Shown: one piece after another, positions 1 through 9,030 of the stretch | Layout: every line of letters starts with the position of its first letter | How positions within the stretch are numbered: the stretch's first letter is position 1 | Source: Flavobacterium panacis | Lineage (GTDB): Bacteria; Bacteroidota; Bacteroidia; Flavobacteriales; Flavobacteriaceae | Direction of reading: 5' to 3' | NCBI RefSeq assembly: GCF_024649945.1 | Contig: NZ_JANKMS010000006.1 | Span: forward strand, 248,001-312,000 | Length of the DNA: 64,000 nucleotides | The notes under the pieces: model-generated | Databases searched by the model: none | Seen by the model: only the letters and a program-made list of their open reading frames with translations | Told to the model about the DNA's origin: nothing | Program-made: the position numbers and the translations under genes

Positions 1-1066
1 CATTGGCAGCAGATTCACTGAAACGTCCTTTGTAAGGTTTAGTCATATACTGACCGTGCTGAATCTGATTGTAATCTTCAGAACCATTATAACTGATAGA
101 GAAATTATCGGCCCATTTTACATCTGTAAAACCTGCTTCTAGTCTTCCTCCGTATGATCGATACATACTTTCAAATCGTTTTGCTCTGATATATTCATAA
201 CGTCCATTTGGTGCGATATTGTAAACGAATCTTCCCCAAACTTCGTAGTCATTATCAGAATAATTCTGAAATCCATTTGCTTTAATGGTAAAACCGGATT
301 TATCTCTGTAAGTCGTACTGAAATTCGATTGGATAGTATTAAATGAACCATAAGAGACAGAAGCAGCAATCATGTTTTTAGATCCTTTTTTAAGAATCAC
401 ATTAATAGCTCCTCCAAGTGAATCGTCTGCCAGATAAGCAGGAACAACGCCTTTATAAACTTCAATTCTTTCAATTAATGCTGGTGGAATACTATTTAAA
501 CTGAATGATGCTCCATAAGTTTGAATCGGAATCCCATCAATAAAAATACGAATTGCATTTCCTGACATTCCATTAATGTTGTAGGTTACAGCAGAACCCA
601 AACCTCCATTCTGTCTGATTCTTACACCTCCTGAACGATCTAATAAATCGTTGGTTTGAAGATTTCTTTTTGCTGCTTCCTGTGTCTCGATGACATTTAC
701 AGCAAAACCTTTCTCCATAATCTCTTTTCGAATAGAAGATTTTTTGATGACAACTTCTTGCAAATCTTTTGGACCATTTCGATCTAAAGAGATATTGAAT
801 TCTGTGTTCGGTTTGTTGATGGTAATTTTGGTAGTTTTTGTTTGTCCTTCCATAGAAGAAGTTTCTAAAACGTACTCGCCGTATTTTAATCCTTTAAACT
901 CGTAACGGCCAAAATCATTTACGATGGCGTATTTCTGAGTTCCTTTAATAATTACTGAAGAACCATAAGCTAATTCGTCGGTTCCAAAAGTCACTTTTCC
1001 CGTAAGATTTCCAGTTTGTGACCAGGCTGAAATAGTAAATAAAAATAGTAGTAAAATTGTTCTCAT
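1..1066 (-). CDS. TonB-dependent outer-membrane receptor (N-terminal part; C-terminus beyond the window)
   Basis: The reading frame is open from ATG at 1066 to the left edge, about 355 residues. It begins with a signal peptide (MRTILLLFLFTISAWSQ), followed by a carboxypeptidase-regulatory-like beta-sandwich (about 18-95), and then a TonB plug domain with the typical sequences NGMSGNAIRIFIDGIP and RIEVYKGVVPAYLADDSLGG. The start of the barrel follows (YGSFNTIQSNFSTTYRDKSG). By family such proteins import ferric siderophores, haem or other large substrates across the outer membrane using TonB energy. The substrate cannot be told from this part. It lies downstream of an ApbE / PepSY-reductase pair on the same strand, and a TAnnTTTG promoter element with an ATTTAATCTAAAT palindrome upstream points to iron control. 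The family assignment is firm; the ligand is unknown. Confidence 0.93.
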   Translation of the reverse strand, partial: MRTILLLFLFTISAWSQTGNLTGKVTFGTDELAYGSSVIIKGTQKYAIVNDFGRYEFKGLKYGEYVLETSSMEGQTKTTKITINKPNTEFNISLDRNGPKDLQEVVIKKSSIRKEIMEKGFAVNVIETQEAAKRNLQTNDLLDRSGGVRIRQNGGLGSAVTYNINGMSGNAIRIFIDGIPIQTYGASFSLNSIPPALIERIEVYKGVVPAYLADDSLGGAINVILKKGSKNMIAASVSYGSFNTIQSNFSTTYRDKSGFTIKANGFQNYSDNDYEVWGRFVYNIAPNGRYEYIRAKRFESMYRSYGGRLEAGFTDVKWADNFSISYNGSEDYNQIQHGQYMTKPYKGRFSESAAN

Positions 1067-1091
1067 ATTGAGTCTGCGTGTAAAAGTGGTG

Positions 1092-1125
1092 CAAACTTAT
1101 ATGATAATTTAAATTTAATCTAAAT
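1092..1125 (-). promoter_or_regulatory. Promoter -7 element and Fur-like box of the TonB receptor gene
   Basis: On the minus strand TAAGTTTG (1092-1099) fits the Bacteroidetes -7 consensus TAnnTTTG, 26 bp before the ATG. Just upstream, 1113-1125 reads ATTTAATCTAAAT, a near-palindrome one step from the perfect ATTTAGACTAAAT in front of the siderophore receptor at 20200. Two TonB receptors sharing this box suggests a common iron-type repressor; that is inference. Confidence 0.5.
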
Positions 1126-1260
1126 AAAGCTATTAGAAGATTATTAGAATTCTATTGCAGTCTCTAATGTTATTTTAATATGAATAAATTATTGGTTATT
1201 AAAGCCCTTTTCATGTAATTTGTCCTCTAGAAAGAGGAGGACGATGATTTTAAATTTTAT

Positions 1261-1362
1261 GTCATTTCGACCGAAGGGAGAAATCACACTAGAAACTCCA
1301 CAAAGTATATTAAAAATCTTTGCCGATTTCCGCGTGTGATTTCTCCCTTCGGTCGAAATGAC
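1261..1362. repeat. Perfect 29-bp inverted repeat (dispersed palindromic element)
   Basis: Bases 1261-1289 and 1334-1362 are exact reverse complements over 29 bp with a 44-nt spacer. The arms begin GTCATTTCGACCGAAGGGAG. The repeat fills most of the 325-nt gap between the apbE-like gene and the receptor gene; nothing else coding is visible in that gap. The arm sequence resembles palindromic repeats common between genes in Flavobacterium. It could serve as a transcription barrier or be a non-autonomous mobile element. Confidence 0.75.
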
Positions 1363-1391
1363 AAATCTTGCCGTAAATTTAATTCACTATT

Positions 1392-2387
1392 TTATAATTT
1401 ATAAGCAAAATTCTTAGACTTAATAACTTTCCCCTTATCAGTAATCATTACACAACTATATTCTGGGAATTTTTGAAGTAATACTAAGCCTTCTTTTTGT
1501 CCTAAAACCATCATTGAAGTGCTTAATCCGTTTGCGGTTTCTGCGTTTGGTCCTAAAACCGTAACACTGCATAAACCTGTTGCTGGATAACCTGTTGCTG
1601 GATTTATAATATGAGAAAAGCGTTTTCCGTTAAAAACAACAAACTTTTCGTAACTGCCAGAAGTAGTAATCGCGCCATCTTTTAACGGAATTGCAGCCAA
1701 AATTTTCTCAGGTTTAAATGGATTTGTAATTCCGATTTTCCAATCGTTTCCGTTAGGTTGTTTTCCCCAAGTGCTCATATCGCCTGAGCCATTTATAATT
1801 CCGGCTTGAATCCCTTTTTTGATCATCATGGCGCGACATTTATCGGTGGCGTAACCTTCGCCTAAAGCACCAAATCCGATTTTCATTCCTTTTAATTTTA
1901 GGAAAATTGTAGATTGTACACTGTCGAGAATGATATTTTTATAACCGACTTTTTCTACTGATTTCTTTATAGCTTCTTCTGATGGCATTTCGGTCATCGA
2001 TCCGTCAAACTTCCAGATTCTGTCCATTGCGGCAAAACTGACATCAAATCCGCCATTTGTAATTTTGGATAGTTTTATGGCTCTTTGTGCTAGTTCAAAA
2101 ACTTCACGATCTACTTTTATTGGTTTTATTCCAGCATTCTGATTTACTGCAGAAACTTGTGAATCTGGTTTCCAATCCGAAATTAGTTTTTCAATTCGAG
2201 TGATTTCTGCAATTACTTCATCGATATTTTGTTCGGCCGTTAAAGAATCTTTAGCCACAATACTAATATCAAAACGACCTCCCATTAGTAAAGTTGTTCT
2301 TTTTTTCAAAACTTGCGAATGTGCTGAAAAAGAAACTACTAACGAAAAAAGCAATAAGAAGAAATGAGAAAAGATATTCTTTGACAT
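1392..2387 (-). CDS. apbE: FAD:protein FMN transferase, ApbE family
   Basis: 331 residues with an N-terminal signal peptide ending near AHSQ, as in periplasmic ApbE enzymes. Family features include RIEKLISDWKPDSQVSAVN near the start, GFGALGEGYATDKC (the KGYAxD-like motif), NGSGDMSTWG, SHIINPATGYPA and a C-terminal TANGLSTSMMVLG. ApbE moves FMN from FAD onto a Ser/Thr of a target protein, using Mg2+. The upstream neighbour, 7 nt away on the same strand, is a PepSY/flavodoxin reductase, and further upstream is a DUF2271 protein carrying a TGASVT sequence that resembles an ApbE acceptor site. The three therefore look like one extracytosolic flavin electron-transfer system. Confidence 0.95.
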   Translation of the reverse strand: MSKNIFSHFFLLLFSLVVSFSAHSQVLKKRTTLLMGGRFDISIVAKDSLTAEQNIDEVIAEITRIEKLISDWKPDSQVSAVNQNAGIKPIKVDREVFELAQRAIKLSKITNGGFDVSFAAMDRIWKFDGSMTEMPSEEAIKKSVEKVGYKNIILDSVQSTIFLKLKGMKIGFGALGEGYATDKCRAMMIKKGIQAGIINGSGDMSTWGKQPNGNDWKIGITNPFKPEKILAAIPLKDGAITTSGSYEKFVVFNGKRFSHIINPATGYPATGLCSVTVLGPNAETANGLSTSMMVLGQKEGLVLLQKFPEYSCVMITDKGKVIKSKNFAYKL

Positions 2388-2394
2388 AATTTTA

Positions 2395-4578
2395 TTAATA
2401 ACAATCTGTTAGCAACTGGCCGTTATTCTTGTATTCTAAAAGACTTTGAGCTTCATTGGTAAGACATAATTCATTTAGAATGGCTTCCACATCTTTTTGC
2501 ATTGCCAATGAACCGCAAATCATAATTACACCACCATTTTTCAATAAATTGATAAAGAAAGAAGCATCATTTTTAATCAAATCCATAACATAAATATGTT
2601 CTGCTTCACGGGATAATGCAACATGAAAATGCTCTAAATGCTCTTTTTGAATCATTATTCCAGCAAACTTTTTATAAGCTAAAAGTGTCGGCGTAATCAT
2701 TCTGAAACCACTGTACAAATGAATTTCTTTCTTAGATTTATTCTGTTCAATCATTCCTAAGAAAGGAGCAATTCCGGTTCCGTTAGAAATTAAAGCGACT
2801 TCTTGAGCTTTCTTTGGAAGATGAAAAGCCGGATTTTTTAAAATTTTAGCTTTTATAGTATTTCCAGGTTCTAAATTATTTAAATAACCTGAACCTAATC
2901 CGTTTGGATGTAATTTTACAACCAACTGTATATTTCCTGAATGATTTCCGATGGAGTAGAGACGTTCTCTTGAATCGTTGGCAGGATAAATTGCCAGTAA
3001 ATCGCCTGAAGCAAATTTGACTCTTGAATGGGCACGTAATGTTAATATAAAGGTATGTTCGGTATCGGAAATTGGAGTTTTGTCTAAAACCATTAATTTT
3101 TGCAATCCTTTAGGAACATGATTGTATAACGATGGAGTAGTAGCCAACGGAATTCCGGTTTTTGCGCTCCATAGTTTAATCCAGTTTACAAATTCAGCTG
3201 CCGATTTATCATTTACTGTTTGCAATTCTAAATAGCGTTCTGCCCAGCTTTTAGTGGCTAGAAGTTTATCAATTTCAATGGCAAATCCACAGAAATCTGG
3301 GTATGATTTTGAACCAAAACCAACTACAGAAAAATTAATTTTTTGTTCCTGATTTTGCTTTTCCAATAAAGCTTTGAATTTATTACCGTTAGAAGGCGCA
3401 TCTCCTAAACCATGTGTAGAGGAGAAAACAATAATATGTTCTGCTTTTGGATAAACAGCAAAACGATTAAGTTCGGTTATGTAAGCTTTATGTCCGTGAT
3501 CTGTCAATTGCTTTAAAATAGCATTTGCAAACCTAAAAGAGCTTCCGTTTTCAGAACCTACTAAAAGAATAAAAGTACTTTCTTCTGCCTTAAATTTATT
3601 TTTAATTCGGCTTGATCTTCTTTTCAGAGTAATGGCATAACCAGAATAAATAAAGAAAAGTATATTGATACAGGCAATAGCCAGAATTACAGCCCAAATT
3701 CCGTTAATTCTTCCGGTATGAAGATCAAGGCTAAGAGCAGCGAACTGAGTGGTTATTGGTGATTTTTTTTCAGAAATTATAGCACCTGTAACCTGATTGA
3801 CTTCAATTTCACGATCTTTTAGTTCTATGATATAATATTCTTCTGGATCATCTGTAAAAGGAAATTCTATCTTTTTTACATCAGACAATAAAGTGCTTTT
3901 AAAGATTGAAGTGGTTTTGTCTTTCTCAGAAAGTTCCGTTTTTACAGGTTTTGTTTTTTCTTCACCCATAAAAAAATTGAACCTTTCAAGAGACAAATAA
4001 GTTCCTGTAAGTGCAATAATAAGAATCGGAATTAAAGCCAGTCTTCCTAAAAGAACATGGTAATATTGTGCAAAATATTCTTTGATAATTTTTGAAAAGA
4101 AATTGCGAATGCCACGCTGTCTTTTTAATACCAATACAAATCCGGAAATCGAAATCAACAATAGACAAAACGAAATGATACCAACAAAAAAACGTCCAGC
4201 TTCATGTAGAAACAGAGAACGGTGAAAACTGGTAATCCATTTTATAAATTCACTTTTTTTAACTGGAGTTCCTAAAGCTTTTCCGTTTTTTGGATCGATA
4301 TAGGAATTAATATCATTTCCATCGTCATCAATTGCCTGAAGTGTTACAAATTGATTGTAATCGACACTTAATTCGGTAATTTCTGGATACACTTTTTTTA
4401 GAGCCGGAAGTGTTTCTCCAAGCGTTATTTTATTAAAATTTTCAACTTTATAAGGAAGCGTTTTTTCCTGAACTGCATCAACCGCCAAAATAATACCGGT
4501 CACCGAAGCCAAAAGTAAAAAAACAGAAGAAAATAAGGCTAAAGCCAAATGTGCGTAACGCCAGAAAGAAAGAGTCAT
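2395..4578 (-). CDS. PepSY-domain membrane protein fused to a flavodoxin / FAD-NADPH reductase
   Basis: 727 residues. The N-terminal half is a PepSY-associated membrane region with helices near 8-30, 130-152, 178-198 and 290-315, and periplasmic loops between them. The second half resembles sulfite-reductase flavoprotein (CysJ-like): a flavodoxin domain from about 335 (LLVGSENGSSFRFANA, FSSTHGLGDAPSNG), an FAD-binding segment with ERLYSIGN, an NADPH-binding segment with NGTGIAPFLGMIEQ, and MICGS near the end. The layout predicts cytosolic NADPH oxidation with electrons passed across the inner membrane, as proposed for iron or flavin reductases. It sits in tandem with apbE and close to a DUF2271 gene. 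The electron acceptor is not shown by the sequence. Confidence 0.9.
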   Translation of the reverse strand: MTLSFWRYAHLALALFSSVFLLLASVTGIILAVDAVQEKTLPYKVENFNKITLGETLPALKKVYPEITELSVDYNQFVTLQAIDDDGNDINSYIDPKNGKALGTPVKKSEFIKWITSFHRSLFLHEAGRFFVGIISFCLLLISISGFVLVLKRQRGIRNFFSKIIKEYFAQYYHVLLGRLALIPILIIALTGTYLSLERFNFFMGEEKTKPVKTELSEKDKTTSIFKSTLLSDVKKIEFPFTDDPEEYYIIELKDREIEVNQVTGAIISEKKSPITTQFAALSLDLHTGRINGIWAVILAIACINILFFIYSGYAITLKRRSSRIKNKFKAEESTFILLVGSENGSSFRFANAILKQLTDHGHKAYITELNRFAVYPKAEHIIVFSSTHGLGDAPSNGNKFKALLEKQNQEQKINFSVVGFGSKSYPDFCGFAIEIDKLLATKSWAERYLELQTVNDKSAAEFVNWIKLWSAKTGIPLATTPSLYNHVPKGLQKLMVLDKTPISDTEHTFILTLRAHSRVKFASGDLLAIYPANDSRERLYSIGNHSGNIQLVVKLHPNGLGSGYLNNLEPGNTIKAKILKNPAFHLPKKAQEVALISNGTGIAPFLGMIEQNKSKKEIHLYSGFRMITPTLLAYKKFAGIMIQKEHLEHFHVALSREAEHIYVMDLIKNDASFFINLLKNGGVIMICGSLAMQKDVEAILNELCLTNEAQSLLEYKNNGQLLTDCY

Positions 4579-4613
4579 TGCGTGTATTCTAGAAATGTAA
4601 TTAAATATTTAAA

Positions 4614-4644
4614 GCTTTGTCAAAATTATAAACTTTGACAAAGC
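4614..4644. terminator. Hairpin, dispersed GCTTTGTCAAA palindrome
   Basis: GCTTTGTCAAA (4614-4624) pairs perfectly with TTTGACAAAGC (4634-4644) around a 9-nt loop. On the minus strand it lies after the DUF2271 gene and is followed by TTTAAATATTT, so it can end that transcript. The same arms recur at 22159-22189, so it belongs to a repeated hairpin family. Confidence 0.65.
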
Positions 4645-4716
4645 CTGGATTTTAGCTTAAAGTATAAAAATAGAATTTATACTTTAACAAGAGGTTAAAA
4701 GTAAAATACTAAAGTT

Positions 4717-5199
4717 TTATATTTTGTTTAATCTTACGTATTTGATATAGCCTTTTCCTTCTGTCTTATCAGCCATACCTTCTGTTGTAAGTGGAATTTC
4801 AAGATCACTTACATAGTATTTCTGATCTTCAACAGCTGTTTCAAAACGTAATTTATACCCTTTGTTGATCTTAGAGTTTTCGATTTCTATAGTAGTAACA
4901 CTGCGGTCTCCACCTGTAACAGAAGCACCTGTTTTGGCACTGATATCATCATTTTTCTGAGTGTGGAATTTGTTCCATTCTTTTAATGATTTGTACCATT
5001 TTTTGTCATCGCCCATTACGTAAAGTGTTTTTTCGTATTCACCGTTTGCATTGATTAAAGAAACAACAATGTAGGCACCTTCTCCCATATAATTGTTCAT
5101 TTGCAGCATGCATTTGTATTTGCTTGCCTGCGCATTAGATTGAAGAGAAAATAAAAAGATAAAAGCACTTGTAAGAGCAATTTTGAATATTGATTTCAT
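4717..5199 (-). CDS. DUF2271 domain protein, probable ApbE flavinylation target
   Basis: 160 residues with a clear signal peptide (MKSIFKIALTSAFIFLFSLQSNAQA), so exported. The body fits DUF2271: a short beta-rich domain with a conserved region around KKWYKSLKEWNKFH. Residues 84-97 read DDISAKTGASVTGG, which resembles the D-x-x-S-G-A-T/S consensus to which ApbE attaches FMN; the candidate acceptor is Ser93 or a nearby Thr. The PepSY reductase and apbE lie just downstream on the same strand, with a hairpin in the 138-nt gap. My inference is that this is the periplasmic flavoprotein that receives electrons from the PepSY reductase. Domain family likely; flavinylation untested. Confidence 0.8.
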   Translation of the reverse strand: MKSIFKIALTSAFIFLFSLQSNAQASKYKCMLQMNNYMGEGAYIVVSLINANGEYEKTLYVMGDDKKWYKSLKEWNKFHTQKNDDISAKTGASVTGGDRSVTTIEIENSKINKGYKLRFETAVEDQKYYVSDLEIPLTTEGMADKTEGKGYIKYVRLNKI

Positions 5200-5277
5200 G
5201 AAATTTATTTATATGGATTGGTAATTCAAATTCCAAAAACTAAATCAGGATCTGGAATTTCAAATATTGATTATTAT

Positions 5278-6768
5278 TTATTTTAAAAACTCAACTGAGA
5301 TGTTGTTTTTAGTAAGAAGTTCATTTTCTTTAGCTAATGCATAAGCTGTTTCGTCAAACTCAGTACTGATGTCTTTTTTTGCTCCTGCAGAAACAAGATA
5401 TTTTAAAATTGCATCATCTTTAGAAGTCATAGCGGCTCTGTGTAAAGCTGTTAAACCATCTTTGTTTTTAGCATTAACGTCTACTTTTAAATCTGTTATT
5501 TTTTTCAAAAGTGAAACATCATTTTTAGTAATTGCTAAATGGTATAACGTATTACCGTCTTTTTGAGCAGTAGCCAGATTAAGTCCTTTGTCTTGAAGTG
5601 ATTTTGCTTTAGCATCAAAAGGATCTGTTGTTACTTTTTCTCTTCCCGCTGGACGGTAAGATTGTACCAGATAAACACCTAAATTGTTTCCGTCTTTATC
5701 TTTTACATTTACATCTGCACCTTTTGCTAAAAGTAAGTTTACTGCTTCTGGAGAACCATATCTTACAGCATAAGTCAAAGCAGATTCGCCTTTTAGATTT
5801 TGAGCATTGATGTTTTTAGCTTTTGAAAGGAAAAGTTCTAAAACAGCAGTTTCTCTTGCAGCTGCAGCTGCCATTAACGGAGTATTTCCTTCTTTATCAG
5901 CTTTGTTTACATCAACTCCTTTTCCTAAGAAATATTCAACAATTTCTTTCTGATTTGGTTTTCCTGCTAAAATATGCAATACATTTTGTCCCGCTTTATT
6001 TTGAGCTGTCGCTTTGATTTTTACTTCTTCAACTAAATATTTATACGTTTCAAGCGTATTGGTTTCTCTTCGACTTCCTTGTGCTGCAATTAAAAGAGCA
6101 TTATCATTTGGTTTAATGCCTTTTTCTAAAAGTTTCTTTAAAAGCGGAATATTACCTGATCTTGCAGCATAGGTAAAAGCAGTATTTCCGTCACTATCTA
6201 CATCTTTTAAAGACATTCCTTTTGTAGCAAAATATTCTGCTGCTTTTAAATCTTTATCAGATGAAATCGCTAATAACAAAAGATTGGCACCGTTTGCATA
6301 TTTTTTTGTTGGATTAACACCAGCTTTAAAAAAGGCATCATACATGGCAGGAGTCGATTGACCGTTTGAAGCTGCGAAATCAGCAGGAGCAGTTCCGTGG
6401 CTGTCTTCAAAATTGACGTCAGAACCTTTTGAAATTAAATATTCAACTAATTCAGTGTTGCCTCTGTAAGCCGCCCAGTGTAAATAAATACGATTATCGT
6501 GAGTTAATTTGGTAATTGAATTTCCTGGCTGATCTAATAAGAATTTTATAGTTGCTATAGGCGCATCATTATTGATGGACAAAGTAGTAACATCAAATGC
6601 ATTTATATTGGCTTCAGCAGGATTATTTCCTTTTGCTATTTCTGCTTTAACAGTTTCTACGTTTGGAGAATTTTTCCAGAAAGATTGTTCTAACAGTGTG
6701 TTTTTTTGCTGTGCACTCACAAAAAGAGTAGCCGCAAAAGCAAAAGAAACGAAAAAAATCTTTTTCAT
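5278..6768 (-). CDS. Exported ankyrin-repeat protein
   Basis: 496 residues with a signal peptide (MKKIFFVSFAFAATLFVSAQQ). After about residue 60 it is almost wholly ankyrin repeats of about 33 residues, roughly eleven or twelve, with typical units such as HDNRIYLHWAAYRGNTELVE, DKEGNTPLMAAAAARETAVL and NKDGLTALHRAAMTSKDDAI. Ankyrin repeats form a protein-binding surface, and no catalytic motif is seen. It lies 78 bp upstream of the DUF2271 gene on the same strand and could be co-transcribed with the flavin cluster. Periplasmic location is predicted; the partner is unknown. Confidence 0.88.
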   Translation of the reverse strand: MKKIFFVSFAFAATLFVSAQQKNTLLEQSFWKNSPNVETVKAEIAKGNNPAEANINAFDVTTLSINNDAPIATIKFLLDQPGNSITKLTHDNRIYLHWAAYRGNTELVEYLISKGSDVNFEDSHGTAPADFAASNGQSTPAMYDAFFKAGVNPTKKYANGANLLLLAISSDKDLKAAEYFATKGMSLKDVDSDGNTAFTYAARSGNIPLLKKLLEKGIKPNDNALLIAAQGSRRETNTLETYKYLVEEVKIKATAQNKAGQNVLHILAGKPNQKEIVEYFLGKGVDVNKADKEGNTPLMAAAAARETAVLELFLSKAKNINAQNLKGESALTYAVRYGSPEAVNLLLAKGADVNVKDKDGNNLGVYLVQSYRPAGREKVTTDPFDAKAKSLQDKGLNLATAQKDGNTLYHLAITKNDVSLLKKITDLKVDVNAKNKDGLTALHRAAMTSKDDAILKYLVSAGAKKDISTEFDETAYALAKENELLTKNNISVEFLK

Positions 6769-7000
6769 AATATGCTATTTATGGTTATTGAATTGTACAA
6801 GAGTTAATTTACTTTTTGGGATTTTTAATCATCTATTTAGAATAATTAAAAATAAAGCAAATGTAGAAATTAATATTCTTTAACCAATAATAATTTGATG
6901 TTAAAAGAGATTTTTAGTACGGTTTTTCCAAAATTTAAGAATCGCTTAAGCAGATTTTAATTTTTATTTAATGTTATCTTTTTTATAAATCGATTTTATT

Positions 7001-8728
7001 TTAGGACAAACCTGAACTTAGATGATCAAAAAGAGCATCATATTTGTCTCCAAGCTTTTTCTTTAGACGCTGTTTTGATTTTTTTACGGCTTCATTTGTA
7101 ATTCCTAAAAGTTCCGCAATTTCATTATTACTGAAATCAAGTTTTTGAAGTAATAAAATTCTTTTGTTTGAATCGGTTATTTCTGGAAAATCCTGTTGAA
7201 GCAACGCATAGAATTCGGGATATTCTTTTTGAAATTCTCTTTTAAAAATATTCCAGTTGCTATCTGTCATTAAGTGCGATTCTAATAAAGCACTTAGTTT
7301 CCCTTCCTTTTTTTCTAAATAATAAGAAGATGATTTCTTAATATTTTCAATCTCACCTTTGAGATTTTTGATTTGAATGTTTTTTTCTTTTAAATAATCA
7401 ATTTGAGATTTAAGATCTTCGTGAACTTCTGTTAACTTTTGTTCTGTTTTAATTTTTTCAGATTCCAAAGATTTTACTTTTTGTTCGTACTGAAAATGTC
7501 TGTTTCTGTATTTTTTTCTGAAATAAACAAATACCAATAAAACAATACAAGACAGCATTGTAAAGATGATAATGTAGAAGTTTTTTAAAGTCGACTCGTA
7601 TTTGATTACTTTTTTTGCTTCATCAATATTTTGTTGATATTTGTTTTTCTCGATAATCCAATTGGCCTGATTAATTGCCAGATCGCCATCTTCATTTTGC
7701 AGCGATTCTTCCAAAACAACCATTCTTCGTCTTAAATCTAATTCACTTTCAGTGGAATGCTTTAGTTTTAGAATTTGAAGTTTTAGTTTTATAATTTGTA
7801 ATTCTGATTTTTTAAAGTAGGATTTTGATACCGCAATACTTTCGGCTTTTTTCAAAGATTCTAAAGCTTCTTCAAGATTATTGTTTTTGAAAAATAATTC
7901 AGCCAGTAAAATTGAAGCATACATGGTATTTTGATCACTTTTTTGTTGCTCAGAAATCTGAATATCTTTTTTTAAAAGTGCAATGGCCGTTTTAAAATCA
8001 CCTTTTTGCTGACTAATTAAAGCTAAATCTCCAAGTGATTTGGCGTATCGCACTTCATCATGAATCTCTTTGGATAATTTGGCCGTTTTATTAAAATAGA
8101 AGGTAGCCATTTTGTAATTGCCAATATGAAAATAATTGATCCCAATTGCATTCATGATCGCAGCATATTCTGAAGAATTTTTTGAAGCGACATTTTCTGC
8201 AAGTTTTAAATAATGAAGCGATTTTTTATAGTCGCCAAAAGTGCTTAGTATCCAACCAATTTTTTTATAGGTTTCATCGGCTTGAATAATTTGTTCGGTT
8301 GGCTGATTTTCCAGTTTTTCCATTATCTGTAATAGAAAAGGAGTCAGCTTGATGTAATCTCTGTAATAATATAAATAGTTGATGTAGTTGAATTTTGACC
8401 AGATTTCTAAAGAGATGTCTTTTGAAATCTTTGCTTTTTCAATAGCGTTTAAATAATAGCTGTCAGAAATTTTATTGATTGCATTGTAGAAATTACTGTA
8501 ACCGTTTGCTAATAAACCCTGATAAACAATCTGATATTTTGGTAATTGATTTAAAGGTTTAAGGTACTTTTTTAAAGTTATCGTATCTGAACCAAAATCT
8601 TTCTCTTGAAGTAAAACGGATTCAATATCCTTTAGGTTGTTTTTTGAAGAATTAATTTTGAGTTCCTGAGCATTTGTAACGAATGCAAAACAGTATAGAA
8701 GAATGAAATGTATTTTTTTGGCAGACAT
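7001..8728 (-). CDS. TPR-repeat membrane protein with C-terminal LuxR-type HTH (transcriptional regulator)
   Basis: 575 residues. A signal peptide or anchor at the N-terminus is followed by tetratricopeptide repeats (about 60-350; for example YAAIMNAIGINYFHIGNYKM, and ASILLAELFFKNNNLEEALE). One membrane helix follows (FYIIIFTMLSCIVLLVFVYF, about 380-400), then a coiled coil (about 410-470), and a C-terminal helix-turn-helix (KLDFSNNEIAELLGITNEAV, then KKSKQRLKKKLG). This is a common Bacteroidetes design: a sensor outside the membrane and a DNA-binding tail inside. It is divergent from the T9SS / collagen-like / protease operon starting at 9031 and may regulate it, but that is only positional inference. 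Confidence 0.88.
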   Translation of the reverse strand: MSAKKIHFILLYCFAFVTNAQELKINSSKNNLKDIESVLLQEKDFGSDTITLKKYLKPLNQLPKYQIVYQGLLANGYSNFYNAINKISDSYYLNAIEKAKISKDISLEIWSKFNYINYLYYYRDYIKLTPFLLQIMEKLENQPTEQIIQADETYKKIGWILSTFGDYKKSLHYLKLAENVASKNSSEYAAIMNAIGINYFHIGNYKMATFYFNKTAKLSKEIHDEVRYAKSLGDLALISQQKGDFKTAIALLKKDIQISEQQKSDQNTMYASILLAELFFKNNNLEEALESLKKAESIAVSKSYFKKSELQIIKLKLQILKLKHSTESELDLRRRMVVLEESLQNEDGDLAINQANWIIEKNKYQQNIDEAKKVIKYESTLKNFYIIIFTMLSCIVLLVFVYFRKKYRNRHFQYEQKVKSLESEKIKTEQKLTEVHEDLKSQIDYLKEKNIQIKNLKGEIENIKKSSSYYLEKKEGKLSALLESHLMTDSNWNIFKREFQKEYPEFYALLQQDFPEITDSNKRILLLQKLDFSNNEIAELLGITNEAVKKSKQRLKKKLGDKYDALFDHLSSGLS

Positions 8729-9030
8729 TAAATTTATTTTGGCGAATGAAATTGTAACGGTAAAATTAGTGAAAAAATAGTGTTTGTTTGATAGCGTTTT
8801 TTTTAAAGTGCTGATTTTTTAGAAATTAGATATGTAAATGTCCCCCATTTGTCCCCTTGTTAGAATGTCTTTTTTGAAAGTTAAACTTTAATTTTGATCT
8901 CAGAATATATACTGCAATTTAAATTATTCCTAAAAGAAAAATTCAGGTATTAATACGCTATTTCTATAGCTTTTGATTTCAATTTCCTTAAATAGGACAA
9001 CTCCCTTTTCTATCAACTAAAATTTAGTCT
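8729..9030. other. Divergent promoter region, no gene seen
   Basis: 302 nt between the TPR-HTH regulator (minus) and the T9SS cargo gene (plus). It is very AT-rich. I see no ORF, no strong hairpin and no convincing full promoter match. Confidence 0.5.
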
